Positions 1 to 6,512 of a stretch of DNA of 7,141 bases are shown here, piece after piece (position 1 is the first letter of the stretch; the number at the start of each line of letters is the position of its first letter). This DNA is from Sphingobacteriaceae bacterium (GTDB lineage: Bacteria; Bacteroidota; Bacteroidia; Sphingobacteriales; Sphingobacteriaceae). The notes below the pieces were generated by a model. It searched no databases, had not been told where the DNA came from, and saw nothing but the letters and a program-made list of their open reading frames with translations. Location: the NCBI GenBank assembly GCA_025450155.1, contig JANWIB010000011.1, positions 1 through 7,141 on the forward strand. The letters run 5' to 3'. Made by a program: the position numbers and the translations under genes.

Positions 1-2
1 CC

Positions 3-383
3 ATAGCGCCGAACAAACGCATGTTAAGTTCGATGACGCCTACCATTCTGGAAAAAGATGGTGAATTGTTTATGGTAGTAGGTACCCCCGGCGGTTCAAC
101 CATTATTACTTCCGTTTTTCAAACTATTTTAAATGTGATTGAGTTTGATAAATCCATTCAGGAAGCCGTTAGTGCCCGGAAATTTCATCATCAGTGGTTG
201 CCCGATGAAATACTGATAGAGCCTGATGCGCTGAGTAGTTCCAATAAAAGCAAACTCGAGGGAAAAGGCTATAAATTTATACCTCGAAGTGCTATCGGAC
301 GGGTAGATGCCATTGTAAAAACTAAAAAGGGCTACGAAGGCGGTGCAGACCCAAGAGGCGACGACAGTAAAATGGGGTGGTAA
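3..383 (+). CDS. ggt: Gamma-glutamyltransferase, C-terminal fragment (5' end outside window)
   Basis: The reading frame is open from the left edge (first full codon at base 3) to TAA at 381-383, giving 126 residues. It is the end of the small subunit of gamma-glutamyltranspeptidase, an Ntn-hydrolase that cleaves or transfers the gamma-glutamyl group of glutathione, usually in the periplasm. Visible family motifs are NKRMLSSMTPT (bases about 12-44), whose paired serines correspond to the substrate-binding serines of the E. coli enzyme, and GTPGGS (about 81-98), the glycine pair that forms the oxyanion hole. The frame then continues through STIITSVFQTILNVIEF, which is typical of the family, and ends with the EGGADPRGDD-type tail. 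The self-cleavage site and nucleophilic threonine lie upstream, outside the window. The ATG at 21 is internal, not the start. The gene converges on the next one with a 4-bp gap and no visible terminator between them. The family call is very secure; the exact substrate is not. Confidence 0.95.
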   Translation: MAPNKRMLSSMTPTILEKDGELFMVVGTPGGSTIITSVFQTILNVIEFDKSIQEAVSARKFHHQWLPDEILIEPDALSSSNKSKLEGKGYKFIPRSAIGRVDAIVKTKKGYEGGADPRGDDSKMGW

Positions 384-387
384 GCTA

Positions 388-954
388 CTAACCTACAGCT
401 CCAAAAATTTTCATTTTGGCAGAATCAATCCAGCATTGTCCCATATATATTTTACCTTTGTCAGTAATGACCACAATGGTAAAATCAGTATACGAAAAGT
501 CTGCACTCTCCACCTGAATAAAATCTTTCTTAATAAAATAGACCTGATCGATCGTTGAAAAATTCTTCAGTTCAAATAAATTGGCAATGCTTGGATCAGT
601 GATACGCTTTTCCTGTTCATCCAGCGATAATCCCAAAGTTTCCCGTATATAAAACAAATGTACAAAAGCTGTATCTCGCTTACCAACTTTGCCCAAATGT
701 CCAAACATAAAATCATCATTCAAATACAACTCCATTTGTCTTGAGTAATGATCTTTATCAAAAAACTGACGCGAAGCTTTCCAATCGTAATTGACAAGGG
801 CAGATGAAAAGTCATTAATGAAAGTTTTTAATTTAACGTCTTGGATTTCTGCCATAACAGCAACATGTGCTTTTTTGTATTGATCCACAGACTGAGCATT
901 TGTGCTGAAAAGAATGAATAAAAAAGCAATCCCTAATAAATATTTAGTTTTCAT
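388..954 (-). CDS. Secreted protein of unknown function, 188 aa
   Basis: I do not recognise this family. The protein starts with a clear Sec signal peptide: Lys at residues 2 and 4, a hydrophobic core over about residues 6-17, and a cleavage site near STNA|QS (residues 17-22), so the mature protein is probably periplasmic or secreted. No lipobox cysteine or further membrane segment is visible. The mature part begins with charged helix-like sequence (QYKKAHVAVMAEIQDVK). A segment around FINDFSSALVNYDWKAS, followed by an aspartate-rich FFDKDH stretch, loosely resembles the first helices of NTF2/SnoaL-like proteins. The C-terminal third looks beta-rich (FTIVVITDKGKIYMGQCWID). The NTF2-like comparison is inference only. 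The ATG at 952-954 is chosen because the signal peptide begins there. It lies 70 bp downstream of the next gene on the same strand, and I see no convincing terminator or exact promoter match in the gap. Confidence 0.75.
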   Translation of the reverse strand: MKTKYLLGIAFLFILFSTNAQSVDQYKKAHVAVMAEIQDVKLKTFINDFSSALVNYDWKASRQFFDKDHYSRQMELYLNDDFMFGHLGKVGKRDTAFVHLFYIRETLGLSLDEQEKRITDPSIANLFELKNFSTIDQVYFIKKDFIQVESADFSYTDFTIVVITDKGKIYMGQCWIDSAKMKIFGAVG

Positions 955-1024
955 GGAAGTAAATATAGAATGGATCTATCCTATTTAACAAATAATGCAT
1001 TCATCTCGAAAGCACGGAAGCAGC

Positions 1025-1528
1025 TTAGTTTTTTAAAAGTTTCAACTTTCCATACTTATCAAATGTCCAACTGTCTGTATGCCATCTTGCCCCGCCCCGG
1101 CAACTTGATAATAACCTTTTTCTTTTTTTATCAAGTTTTACGTCACAGAACATCTCACAATTAGGATAAACCTTGTAGGGTATTTGCAGCTCATTAAAAA
1201 GGTTCGTTTTAGGGTTATAAATAAAAATCTGATAAACAGTATAAACTCCCATTCCGTCATCTATATGACAGCAGGAAAAATCCTTATATCCATCAAAATT
1301 ATAATCGGCAATAGCGAAATAAGTTTCCTTATCTGTTATTGATCTATCTATTTCTTCTATTAGCTGTACTTGGGATTTATTACTTATCCTGATTTCTACT
1401 TTCTCAAAATCATTTATAGATTTAAGGGTTATCGGGATATGATTTTTACTATAAAATGTCGTATCTGTCTGACTATATACACTGAGATGAAAAAGGCCTA
1501 AAATCAGTGATATCATTATGTTTTTCAT
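1025..1528 (-). CDS. Small secreted XAC2610/FG-GAP-like protein, 167 aa
   Basis: The protein has an N-terminal signal peptide (MKNIMISLILGLFHLSVYSQ, cleavage near residue 19/20). The mature domain contains DYNFDGYKD at residues 75-83, a D-x-N-x-D-G-x-x-D loop of the kind that binds calcium in FG-GAP/dockerin-like repeats. It is followed by a YTVYQIFIYNPKTNLF strand pair and a C-terminal SSCRGGARWHTDSWTFDKYGKLKLL stretch divided around residues 141-165. That order (calcium-type loop, 'iYnp...F' strands, 'S.sGGa.w....w.f...GkL' tail) is what I remember for the XAC2610 group of small periplasmic proteins. One Xanthomonas member of that group is a lysozyme-inhibitor-like immunity protein. Cysteines at 87, 88, 124, 128 and 143 could form disulfides. 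Family membership is moderately supported; an inhibitor role here is speculation, because no toxin or secretion gene is nearby. A hand count of 1201-1500 gives about 30% G+C, against about 52% for gyrB bases 2161-2400. Confidence 0.6.
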   Translation of the reverse strand: MKNIMISLILGLFHLSVYSQTDTTFYSKNHIPITLKSINDFEKVEIRISNKSQVQLIEEIDRSITDKETYFAIADYNFDGYKDFSCCHIDDGMGVYTVYQIFIYNPKTNLFNELQIPYKVYPNCEMFCDVKLDKKRKRLLSSCRGGARWHTDSWTFDKYGKLKLLKN

Positions 1529-1543
1529 AGACTTAGATAGTTT

Positions 1544-1591
1544 AATAAAAGCTAAAAGCCGCTTCAGAATAAATTTCTGAAACGGCTTTTA
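1544..1591 (-). terminator. Intrinsic terminator of gyrB
   Basis: The arms at 1553-1569 and 1575-1591 form a 17-bp stem around a 5-nt loop, 15 nt past the gyrB stop. One position (1562/1582) is a C-A mismatch on the + strand but a G-U wobble in the minus-strand RNA, so the hairpin is fully paired only in the gyrB transcript. On the minus strand it is followed by GCTTTTATT, a U-rich tail. It ends about 15-25 nt before the start codon of the next minus-strand gene. Confidence 0.85.
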
Positions 1592-1606
1592 GGAACTATT
1601 TTTTAG

Positions 1607-3565
1607 TTAAACATCAATACGTGCATATTTGGCATTACGCTCAATAAAGTCCCGGCGTGGTGCTACTTCATCGCCCATTAACATGGAGAAAATATGGTCG
1701 CATTCTGCCGCATTTTCTATAGTTACCTGGCGCAAGGTACGCGTTCCAGGATTCATAGTCGTGTCCCACAATTGTTCGGCGTTCATCTCTCCCAAACCTT
1801 TATACCGCTGAATGTGTACACTATCCTCCTTACCCGAACCCTTTAAACGTTGTACTGCTGCATCGCGTTGATCATCATTCCAGGCATATTCAAAATCTTT
1901 CCCTTTTTTAACCAGATACAAAGGAGGGGCTGCAATGTAAATATACCCAAATTCAATTAGCTCCTTCATATAACGGAAGAAGAATGTCAATATCAAGGTA
2001 GTAATGTGAGAACCATCCACATCCGCATCGGTCATCACAATGATGCGATGGTAGCGTAATTTTTCAAGATTTAACGCTTTTGCATCATCAGCAGTTCCTA
2101 TGCTTACCCCCAATGCGGTAAACATATTCTTGATCTCTTCATTCTCATATATCTTGTGCTCCATGGCCTTTTCCACGTTCAGAATTTTACCTCTTAATGG
2201 AAGAATGGCCTGAAAATTCCGGTCACGCCCCTGCTTTGCCGTTCCACCAGCAGAATCCCCTTCTACCAGATACAATTCGCATTTGGCGGGATCGCTATCT
2301 GAACAATCTGCCAGTTTACCCGGTAATCCCGAACCACCCATTACACTCTTCCGTTGCACCATTTCACGGGCTTTGCGTGCCGCAGCACGAGCCGTAGCAG
2401 CCAAAATAACTTTATTAACTATTAATTTGGCCTCTTTAGGATTCTCTTCCAGGTAATTTCCTAATATTTCTCCTATGGCCACATCAACTGCACCCATCAC
2501 CTCGTTATTCCCCAGTTTAGTTTTCGTCTGTCCTTCGAACTGAGGCTCCTGCACTTTTACAGAAATAACCGCAGTTAAGCCTTCGCGAAAATCATCTCCG
2601 GAAATCTCTACTTTCAGATTCTTCAACAAACCTGACTTTTCAGCGTAAGTTTTTAATGTGCGGGTTAAACCACGGCGAAAACCGGCAACGTGAGTACCTC
2701 CTTCATGGGTATTGATATTATTGACATAGGAATGTACATTTTCTGTGTAGGTCTCATTATATTGAAAGGCCAATTCTACCGGAATACCTTGCTTAATCCC
2801 TTCAACATAAATCGGTTCAGGAATTAGAGCAGAGCGGGTTCCATCCAGATACTTTACAAATTCTCTTAATCCTCCCTCAGAATAAAATTCCTCCTTCAGG
2901 CAACTTCCATCTTCTAATACTTCCCGCTCATCAGTCAATGACAGACGAATTCCTTTATTCAAATACGCCAGCTCGCGTAAACGGGCAGCCAGGGTATCGA
3001 ATTTATATTCGGTAGTCAGTGTAAAAATTTCGTGATCGGGATGGAATTTTACAATGGTCCCGGTTCGCTGCGTTTCTCCAATAACTTTCACATCATACAT
3101 TGGCTTTCCACATTGATATTCCTGACGAAAAATCTTGCCTTCACGATGAACCGTAGCTATTAGATGAGTGGACAGCGCATTTACGCATGAAACCCCTACC
3201 CCGTGCAAACCACCAGAAACCTTGTACGTATCTTTATCAAATTTACCTCCGGCATGAAGAACAGTCATTACCACTTCCAGCGCTGATCTTTTCTCTTTTG
3301 TGTGCATGGCTGTTGGAATACCACGTCCGTTATCTTCTACAGATATAGAATTATCGGTGTGAATGGTAACCAATATATCTGTACAATAGCCTGCCAGGGC
3401 CTCATCTATTGAATTATCCACCACCTCATATACCAGGTGATGTAAGCCTTTAAAACCGGTATCGCCAATATACATAGACGGACGTTTCCGAACGGCTTCC
3501 AACCCTTCCAAAACCTGTATGTTATCCGCCGAATAGTTGGATTTGTTTTCCTTTTCTTTACTCAT
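1607..3565 (-). CDS. gyrB: DNA gyrase subunit B
   Basis: This is the ATPase subunit of the type II topoisomerase that, as A2B2 with GyrA, introduces negative supercoils in the cytoplasm. The GHKL ATPase domain shows E47 (general base) and N51 in EVVDNS, D78 in EDNGRGIP (77-84), and the ATP lid GGLHGVG (118-124). The transducer domain contains QTKTK (346-350), with K348 matching the gamma-phosphate-contacting lysine of E. coli. The TOPRIM domain has EGDSAGG (435-441, E435) and DADVDGSH (513-520; D513, D515 and D517 for metal). The C-terminal region has RYKGLGEMN (587-595). At 652 residues it is full length for a GyrB without the enterobacterial insertion. ParE is the main alternative, but PLRGKILNVEKA (456-467) and the overall match favour GyrB. 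The residue aligned with E. coli K447 is R458, which is common outside enterobacteria and not evidence of resistance. There is no clear Shine-Dalgarno; the start is set by the length of the N-terminus before the ATPase domain. It is divergent from the OmpH-like gene and followed by its own terminator. Confidence 0.98.
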   Translation of the reverse strand: MSKEKENKSNYSADNIQVLEGLEAVRKRPSMYIGDTGFKGLHHLVYEVVDNSIDEALAGYCTDILVTIHTDNSISVEDNGRGIPTAMHTKEKRSALEVVMTVLHAGGKFDKDTYKVSGGLHGVGVSCVNALSTHLIATVHREGKIFRQEYQCGKPMYDVKVIGETQRTGTIVKFHPDHEIFTLTTEYKFDTLAARLRELAYLNKGIRLSLTDEREVLEDGSCLKEEFYSEGGLREFVKYLDGTRSALIPEPIYVEGIKQGIPVELAFQYNETYTENVHSYVNNINTHEGGTHVAGFRRGLTRTLKTYAEKSGLLKNLKVEISGDDFREGLTAVISVKVQEPQFEGQTKTKLGNNEVMGAVDVAIGEILGNYLEENPKEAKLIVNKVILAATARAAARKAREMVQRKSVMGGSGLPGKLADCSDSDPAKCELYLVEGDSAGGTAKQGRDRNFQAILPLRGKILNVEKAMEHKIYENEEIKNMFTALGVSIGTADDAKALNLEKLRYHRIIVMTDADVDGSHITTLILTFFFRYMKELIEFGYIYIAAPPLYLVKKGKDFEYAWNDDQRDAAVQRLKGSGKEDSVHIQRYKGLGEMNAEQLWDTTMNPGTRTLRQVTIENAAECDHIFSMLMGDEVAPRRDFIERNAKYARIDV

Positions 3566-3586
3566 GTTTTTTTATCAGAATAAGCT

Positions 3587-3594
3587 CAAAAATA
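3587..3594 (-). promoter_or_regulatory. Putative -7 promoter element of gyrB
   Basis: The minus strand reads TATTTTTG, an exact match to the Bacteroidota -7 consensus TAnnTTTG. It ends 21 nt before the gyrB ATG, which would give a very short leader. A good TTG at the -33 position is not evident, so the support is the -7 match and its placement only. Confidence 0.4.
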
Positions 3595-3621
3595 CGCTTT
3601 TTAGTTCGAATAAACTGTAGT

Positions 3622-3630
3622 TGTGGATAA
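3622..3630 (-). promoter_or_regulatory. Perfect DnaA box upstream of gyrB
   Basis: The minus strand reads TTATCCACA, identical to the strong consensus DnaA-binding 9-mer. It lies 56 nt upstream of the gyrB start codon and about 27 nt upstream of the putative -7 element, near where a -33 element would lie. DnaA binding here could affect gyrB transcription. No second perfect box is visible nearby, so an origin is not supported. Confidence 0.5.
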
Positions 3631-3699
3631 TTAATACCCTTTTAAAGAGGGGGTTTATTAAGAAAGATCAAACCATATAGGATACTTGATATGAAAGTT

Positions 3700-3707
3700 T
3701 ATATTTG
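3700..3707 (+). promoter_or_regulatory. Putative -7 promoter element of the OmpH-like gene
   Basis: TATATTTG matches the Bacteroidota -7 consensus TAnnTTTG exactly and ends 20 nt before the ATG at 3728, the same spacing as the gyrB element on the other strand. A TTG occurs at 3686-3688, but its spacing of 11 nt is too short for a canonical -33 element. Confidence 0.45.
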
Positions 3708-3727
3708 CGTAATTTTTTATAATTAAC

Positions 3728-4315
3728 ATGAAAAAACAACTGGTGAATTTAACTAAACTAACCGCAGGTATTATACTTGCTGCTACAATTATTTCCTGCT
3801 CAAAAGAACAACCCAAAACTGCCGCAACTCTAAAAACGGAAAATAAATCTGATGCTATCGTATTTGTAAATTCTGATTCTCTTTTGAACAACTACGAATA
3901 CTTTAAGGAAACCAGAAATAAATTTGAAGCCAAATCGAAAAAAGCGCAACTTGATTTAAATGCTAAAGGAACAACCTTTCAGCGGGAAGTAGCAGAATAT
4001 CAAAAAAATGCGGCAACCATGAGTGCTGATGAACGTGCTGCTACCGAGCAACGTTTAGCTCGAAAACAACAAGAACTAGCAGCTTATAACCAGAATGCGG
4101 GTGCAGCGTTGCAAAATGAAGAAGCCGCAGAGAATGAAAAACTTTACAATAAGGTTTCTGATTTCTTAAAAACGTATGCTAAAAACAAAGGATACAAAAT
4201 GGTTTTAAGTTATTCTAAAGGTAATTCAACGGTTTTGTATGCCGATAACAGTCTTGATGTAACTAAGGACGTGGTTGCAGGATTAAATGAAGCATACAAA
4301 AAAGAGAAGAAATAA
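3728..4315 (+). CDS. OmpH/Skp-family lipoprotein, 195 aa
   Basis: This is a member of the OmpH (Skp) family of trimeric periplasmic chaperones that hold unfolded outer-membrane proteins. The N-terminus is a lipoprotein signal: basic start MKKQ, hydrophobic core over about 12-22, and lipobox IISC with the acylated cysteine at residue 24. The family's first strand follows as IVFVNSDSLLNNYEYFKE (about 44-61). A long, alanine-, lysine- and glutamine-rich helical region (about 62-150) then fits the coiled-coil tentacles. The C-terminal strand and helix follow (YKMVLSYSKGNSTVLYAD, then LDVTKDVVAGLNEAYKK). The length is typical for Bacteroidota members. Classical Skp is soluble, so lipidation implies membrane anchoring. 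After the cysteine comes SKEQ, which only partly resembles the charged surface-export signals known in Bacteroidota lipoproteins, so its side of the membrane is open. It is transcribed divergently from gyrB and followed by a terminator. The family call is secure; the chaperone function is inferred. Confidence 0.9.
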   Translation: MKKQLVNLTKLTAGIILAATIISCSKEQPKTAATLKTENKSDAIVFVNSDSLLNNYEYFKETRNKFEAKSKKAQLDLNAKGTTFQREVAEYQKNAATMSADERAATEQRLARKQQELAAYNQNAGAALQNEEAAENEKLYNKVSDFLKTYAKNKGYKMVLSYSKGNSTVLYADNSLDVTKDVVAGLNEAYKKEKK

Positions 4316-4338
4316 AAGTTTAAAAATTTTTTACATTT

Positions 4339-4370
4339 AAAACCCTGACGTTAGTTGGGGTTTTCTTTTT
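4339..4370 (+). terminator. Intrinsic terminator after the OmpH-like gene
   Basis: AAAACCC at 4339-4345 pairs with GGGTTTT at 4358-4364. The stem extends inward through two G-U wobbles and two Watson-Crick pairs to a GTTA loop at 4350-4353, giving 11 bp. CTTTTT follows at 4365-4370. The hairpin starts 23 nt past the stop at 4315. The T-tract ends only 4 nt before the guaD start codon, so guaD must use a promoter overlapping this element or depend on read-through. Confidence 0.75.
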
Positions 4371-4374
4371 ATGG

Positions 4375-4860
4375 ATGATGGAAGATAAAAAATTGCACGT
4401 AAAATTTATGCGGATAGCTATTAAGTTAGCTGAAAAGAATGTACTTAATGCCAGTGGAGGGCCATTTGGAGCTGTTGTAGTAAAAGAAGGAAAAATTATA
4501 GCCAAAAGTGCGAACAAAGTAACTACTACAAACGATCCAACTGCTCACGCTGAGGTTTCAGCAATTAGATTGGCGTGTAAGAAGCTAAAAACATTTGATT
4601 TGTCGGGTTGTGTGATCTATACTAGTTGTGAACCTTGCCCCATGTGTTTGGGCGCTATTTATTGGGCACATTTGGATAAAATTTATTTTGCCAATACCAA
4701 AAAAGATGCGGCTGATATTGATTTTGATGACCAGTTTATCTACGAGGAAATTGATTTGCCTATGGAAAAACGAAAACTCCCCACTATACCCCTTTTAAGA
4801 GATGAGGCTTTAAAAGCATTTAGAATGTGGCAAGAATCGGGAATGAAAATTGAATATTAA
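4375..4860 (+). CDS. guaD: Guanine deaminase (CDA-fold, GuaD type)
   Basis: This is a cytoplasmic zinc enzyme that hydrolyses guanine to xanthine and ammonia in purine salvage and catabolism. The cytidine-deaminase-fold motifs are HAE at residues 58-60 (H58 zinc ligand, E60 proton shuttle) and CEPCPMC at 85-91 (C88 and C91 zinc ligands). It follows the Bacillus subtilis GuaD pattern closely: GGPFGAVVVKEG (28-39), NDPTAHAEV (53-61), YTSCEPCPMCLGAIYWA (82-98) and FDDQFIYEEID (117-127). With a constant offset of 5, N47, D119 and the terminal Y161 match the guanine-contacting Asn, Asp and C-terminal Tyr of the B. subtilis enzyme as I recall them. TadA, the tRNA adenosine deaminase, is the main alternative, but its signature differs and it lacks the FDD...EIDxP tail and the terminal Tyr. 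The start could be ATG 4375 or ATG 4378, which are adjacent codons; the out-of-frame ATG at 4371 is not used. It lies 59 bp after the OmpH-like gene, beyond a terminator. Confidence 0.88.
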   Translation: MMEDKKLHVKFMRIAIKLAEKNVLNASGGPFGAVVVKEGKIIAKSANKVTTTNDPTAHAEVSAIRLACKKLKTFDLSGCVIYTSCEPCPMCLGAIYWAHLDKIYFANTKKDAADIDFDDQFIYEEIDLPMEKRKLPTIPLLRDEALKAFRMWQESGMKIEY

Positions 4861-4920
4861 CAAAAAAAATAAATTCCGAAAATGCTCCTGTTGGAAACGA
4901 TGGACTCCGCATCAAAAAAA

Positions 4921-6498
4921 TTAAAAATCAATCCCCATCTGATATTTATTCATCAATTTCAACAACACTCCATTCGTCCAGCCGAAACCGTCCTGCGAAG
5001 GATATTCTCCTCCACCGGCCTCCAAATGTGTATCCATTACATTATATTTTTCCATCAGTTTGCCTGTATTTTTAAAGACTTTCACATTTAGGTTTATCCA
5101 ACGGCTGCCTATTTCTCTTGCCAGTGCATGCTGCTTGTAATTCTCCACTCCCTGAATAGCCATCCACTGTAACGGAGCCCATCCGTTTGGAGCATCCCAC
5201 TGTTGCCCGGTACGATTCAATGTAGTTGTTAATCCGCCCGGTTTTAAAAAATCTTTCTTCAACTTTGCAGCTACTTTATTTGCCTGCTCTTGCGATGCGA
5301 TTTTGAAAAATAGTGGATAAGCCATCGCTAATGTTGGCGTTTTTACCTGCTTTTTCGTTTTAAAGTTATAATCGTAATAACAGCCATCCTGCTTATTCCA
5401 GCAATATTGATTAATAAATTTAGCACGATTAGTAAAGGCTTGTTTATAAACCGACGCTTTATCAGAAAGGCCTTTTTTCTTATAAATGGTATATAATGTA
5501 TATTCCAGATTAAAAAGAAGGCTATTTAAATCTACCGGGGCTATGTCTATTGTTTGAATGGTAGAAAGGGTTTTAGCATCAACAAACCAACGGCTGCTAA
5601 AGTCCCATCCACTGGTTGCCCCTGCTCTAAGATTTCTATAAACTACCTGTTTATTTCTTTTAGTTTTCATTGCAGTTTCTACATCATCCCGATAACTTTC
5701 CTGTCGGGGAATAGAAAGGCTATCCCAATATCGATTAACTATGTAACCTCCAACTTTTACTGCATAATTATCTGCTAATGCAGTATTCAATTGCTTTTTA
5801 TCAGAGCGCATCCAATAAATATATTCCTTTTCTAAGGCAGGCAAATATGTTTCGTAAATATCTTCGCCCTTAGATTCGGCTAAAAGGCCAACCATCGAGG
5901 CAAAAAAAGGAGGTTGCGAACGGCTCAGGTAATACGTCCGGTTACCATTAGGAATATGCCCATAATTCTCTATTAAATAAGCAAAATTCTTAATCATATT
6001 TTCCATCATATCAAACTTTTTGCTCTCCTGTAAACCTAACATGGTGAAATAAGAATCCCCATAATTAATTTCTCTGAAACGCCCTCCGGGGACTATGTAT
6101 GAATTAGGCAGAGGTAGTAAAGAACTTCCTTTTACTACCGCATCGGGGTTGCGTTGAAGTACATCCCATAATTTTTCTATATGGAATTTAACATTAGCGG
6201 AGGTATCTGATTTATAAGTACTGGTGGGACTAACGGGAATAGTAAAATTCTCCTCAACAAACATTTTTAATGAAAATTTTATCGCGGGATTATTTTTTAT
6301 TTTATGATAATCCGCGACAATTACTTCCGGCTCCCCCTTGGGTATACAATCTACAAATGTTTTGCCATCCGGAAATATTTTATTCATTTGCACGTCCACA
6401 AATAAATCCCCATAAATCTTATCTGGGGTTTGAACCGATTGGGCCAGCAGGTTGGAACCCAATAACAAAAACAGGAAGGACGAAGTAATTCTTTTCAT
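4921..6498 (-). CDS. treA: Periplasmic trehalase (GH37) with altered signature motif
   Basis: This is a glycoside hydrolase family 37 protein, predicted to split trehalose into two glucoses in the periplasm. A signal peptide covers residues 1 to about 19/20 (SSFLFLLLGSNLLA|Q). Conserved blocks, in order, are PGGRFRE (137-143), YGHIPNGNRTYYLSRSQPPF (179-198; N184, R193), PRQESYRDD (264-272; R265, E267), RAGATSGWDFSSRW (291-304; D299, catalytic acid), QQWDAPNGWAP (432-442) and GGGEYPSQDGFGWTNG (495-510; E498, catalytic base). The total of 525 residues is normal for the family. The oddity is in the first signature: where trehalases read Y-Y-W-D-S-Y, this one reads N-Y-G-D-S-Y (145-150), so a Tyr and a Trp of the active site become Asn and Gly. 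Activity or specificity may therefore be changed or lost, although the catalytic pair remains and the frame is intact. It is converging with guaD (60 bp between stops) and downstream of the haloperoxidase-like gene across a terminator. The family call is secure; trehalase activity is less so. Confidence 0.9.
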   Translation of the reverse strand: MKRITSSFLFLLLGSNLLAQSVQTPDKIYGDLFVDVQMNKIFPDGKTFVDCIPKGEPEVIVADYHKIKNNPAIKFSLKMFVEENFTIPVSPTSTYKSDTSANVKFHIEKLWDVLQRNPDAVVKGSSLLPLPNSYIVPGGRFREINYGDSYFTMLGLQESKKFDMMENMIKNFAYLIENYGHIPNGNRTYYLSRSQPPFFASMVGLLAESKGEDIYETYLPALEKEYIYWMRSDKKQLNTALADNYAVKVGGYIVNRYWDSLSIPRQESYRDDVETAMKTKRNKQVVYRNLRAGATSGWDFSSRWFVDAKTLSTIQTIDIAPVDLNSLLFNLEYTLYTIYKKKGLSDKASVYKQAFTNRAKFINQYCWNKQDGCYYDYNFKTKKQVKTPTLAMAYPLFFKIASQEQANKVAAKLKKDFLKPGGLTTTLNRTGQQWDAPNGWAPLQWMAIQGVENYKQHALAREIGSRWINLNVKVFKNTGKLMEKYNVMDTHLEAGGGEYPSQDGFGWTNGVLLKLMNKYQMGIDF

Positions 6499-6512
6499 AA
6501 TAGGTTTTAAAC

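Noticed and set aside
343..558. 71-aa open frame on the + strand
   Set aside because: It overlaps the ggt end and the antisense of the secreted protein at 388-954, and has no recognisable features.
3414..3422. Second DnaA-like box TTATCCACC, and further one-mismatch copies at 4671-4679 and 5312-5320
   Set aside because: All lie inside coding sequence; the one at 3414 encodes the conserved VVDNS motif of GyrB, so a cluster or origin is not supported.
3636..3654. Palindrome ACCCTTTTAAAGAGGGGGT considered as a terminator
   Set aside because: The stem is short and there is no T-tract on either side; it lies upstream of both divergent genes, where no transcript needs to end.
3658..3891. 77-aa open frame on the - strand across the OmpH-like promoter and start
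   Set aside because: It is antisense to a secure gene and its own promoter region; the protein resembles nothing I recognise.
4375..4860. Annotation as tRNA adenosine deaminase TadA
   Set aside because: It has the PCPMCLGAIYWA and FDDxFIYxEIDxP patterns and a terminal Tyr of GuaD rather than the TadA signature.
4861..4920. Bidirectional terminator between guaD and the trehalase gene
   Set aside because: The gap has A- and T-runs at both ends, but I could not find a stem longer than a few base pairs between them.
4882..5091. 69-aa open frame on the + strand after guaD
   Set aside because: It is mostly antisense to the trehalase C-terminus and has low-complexity character; no homology is apparent.
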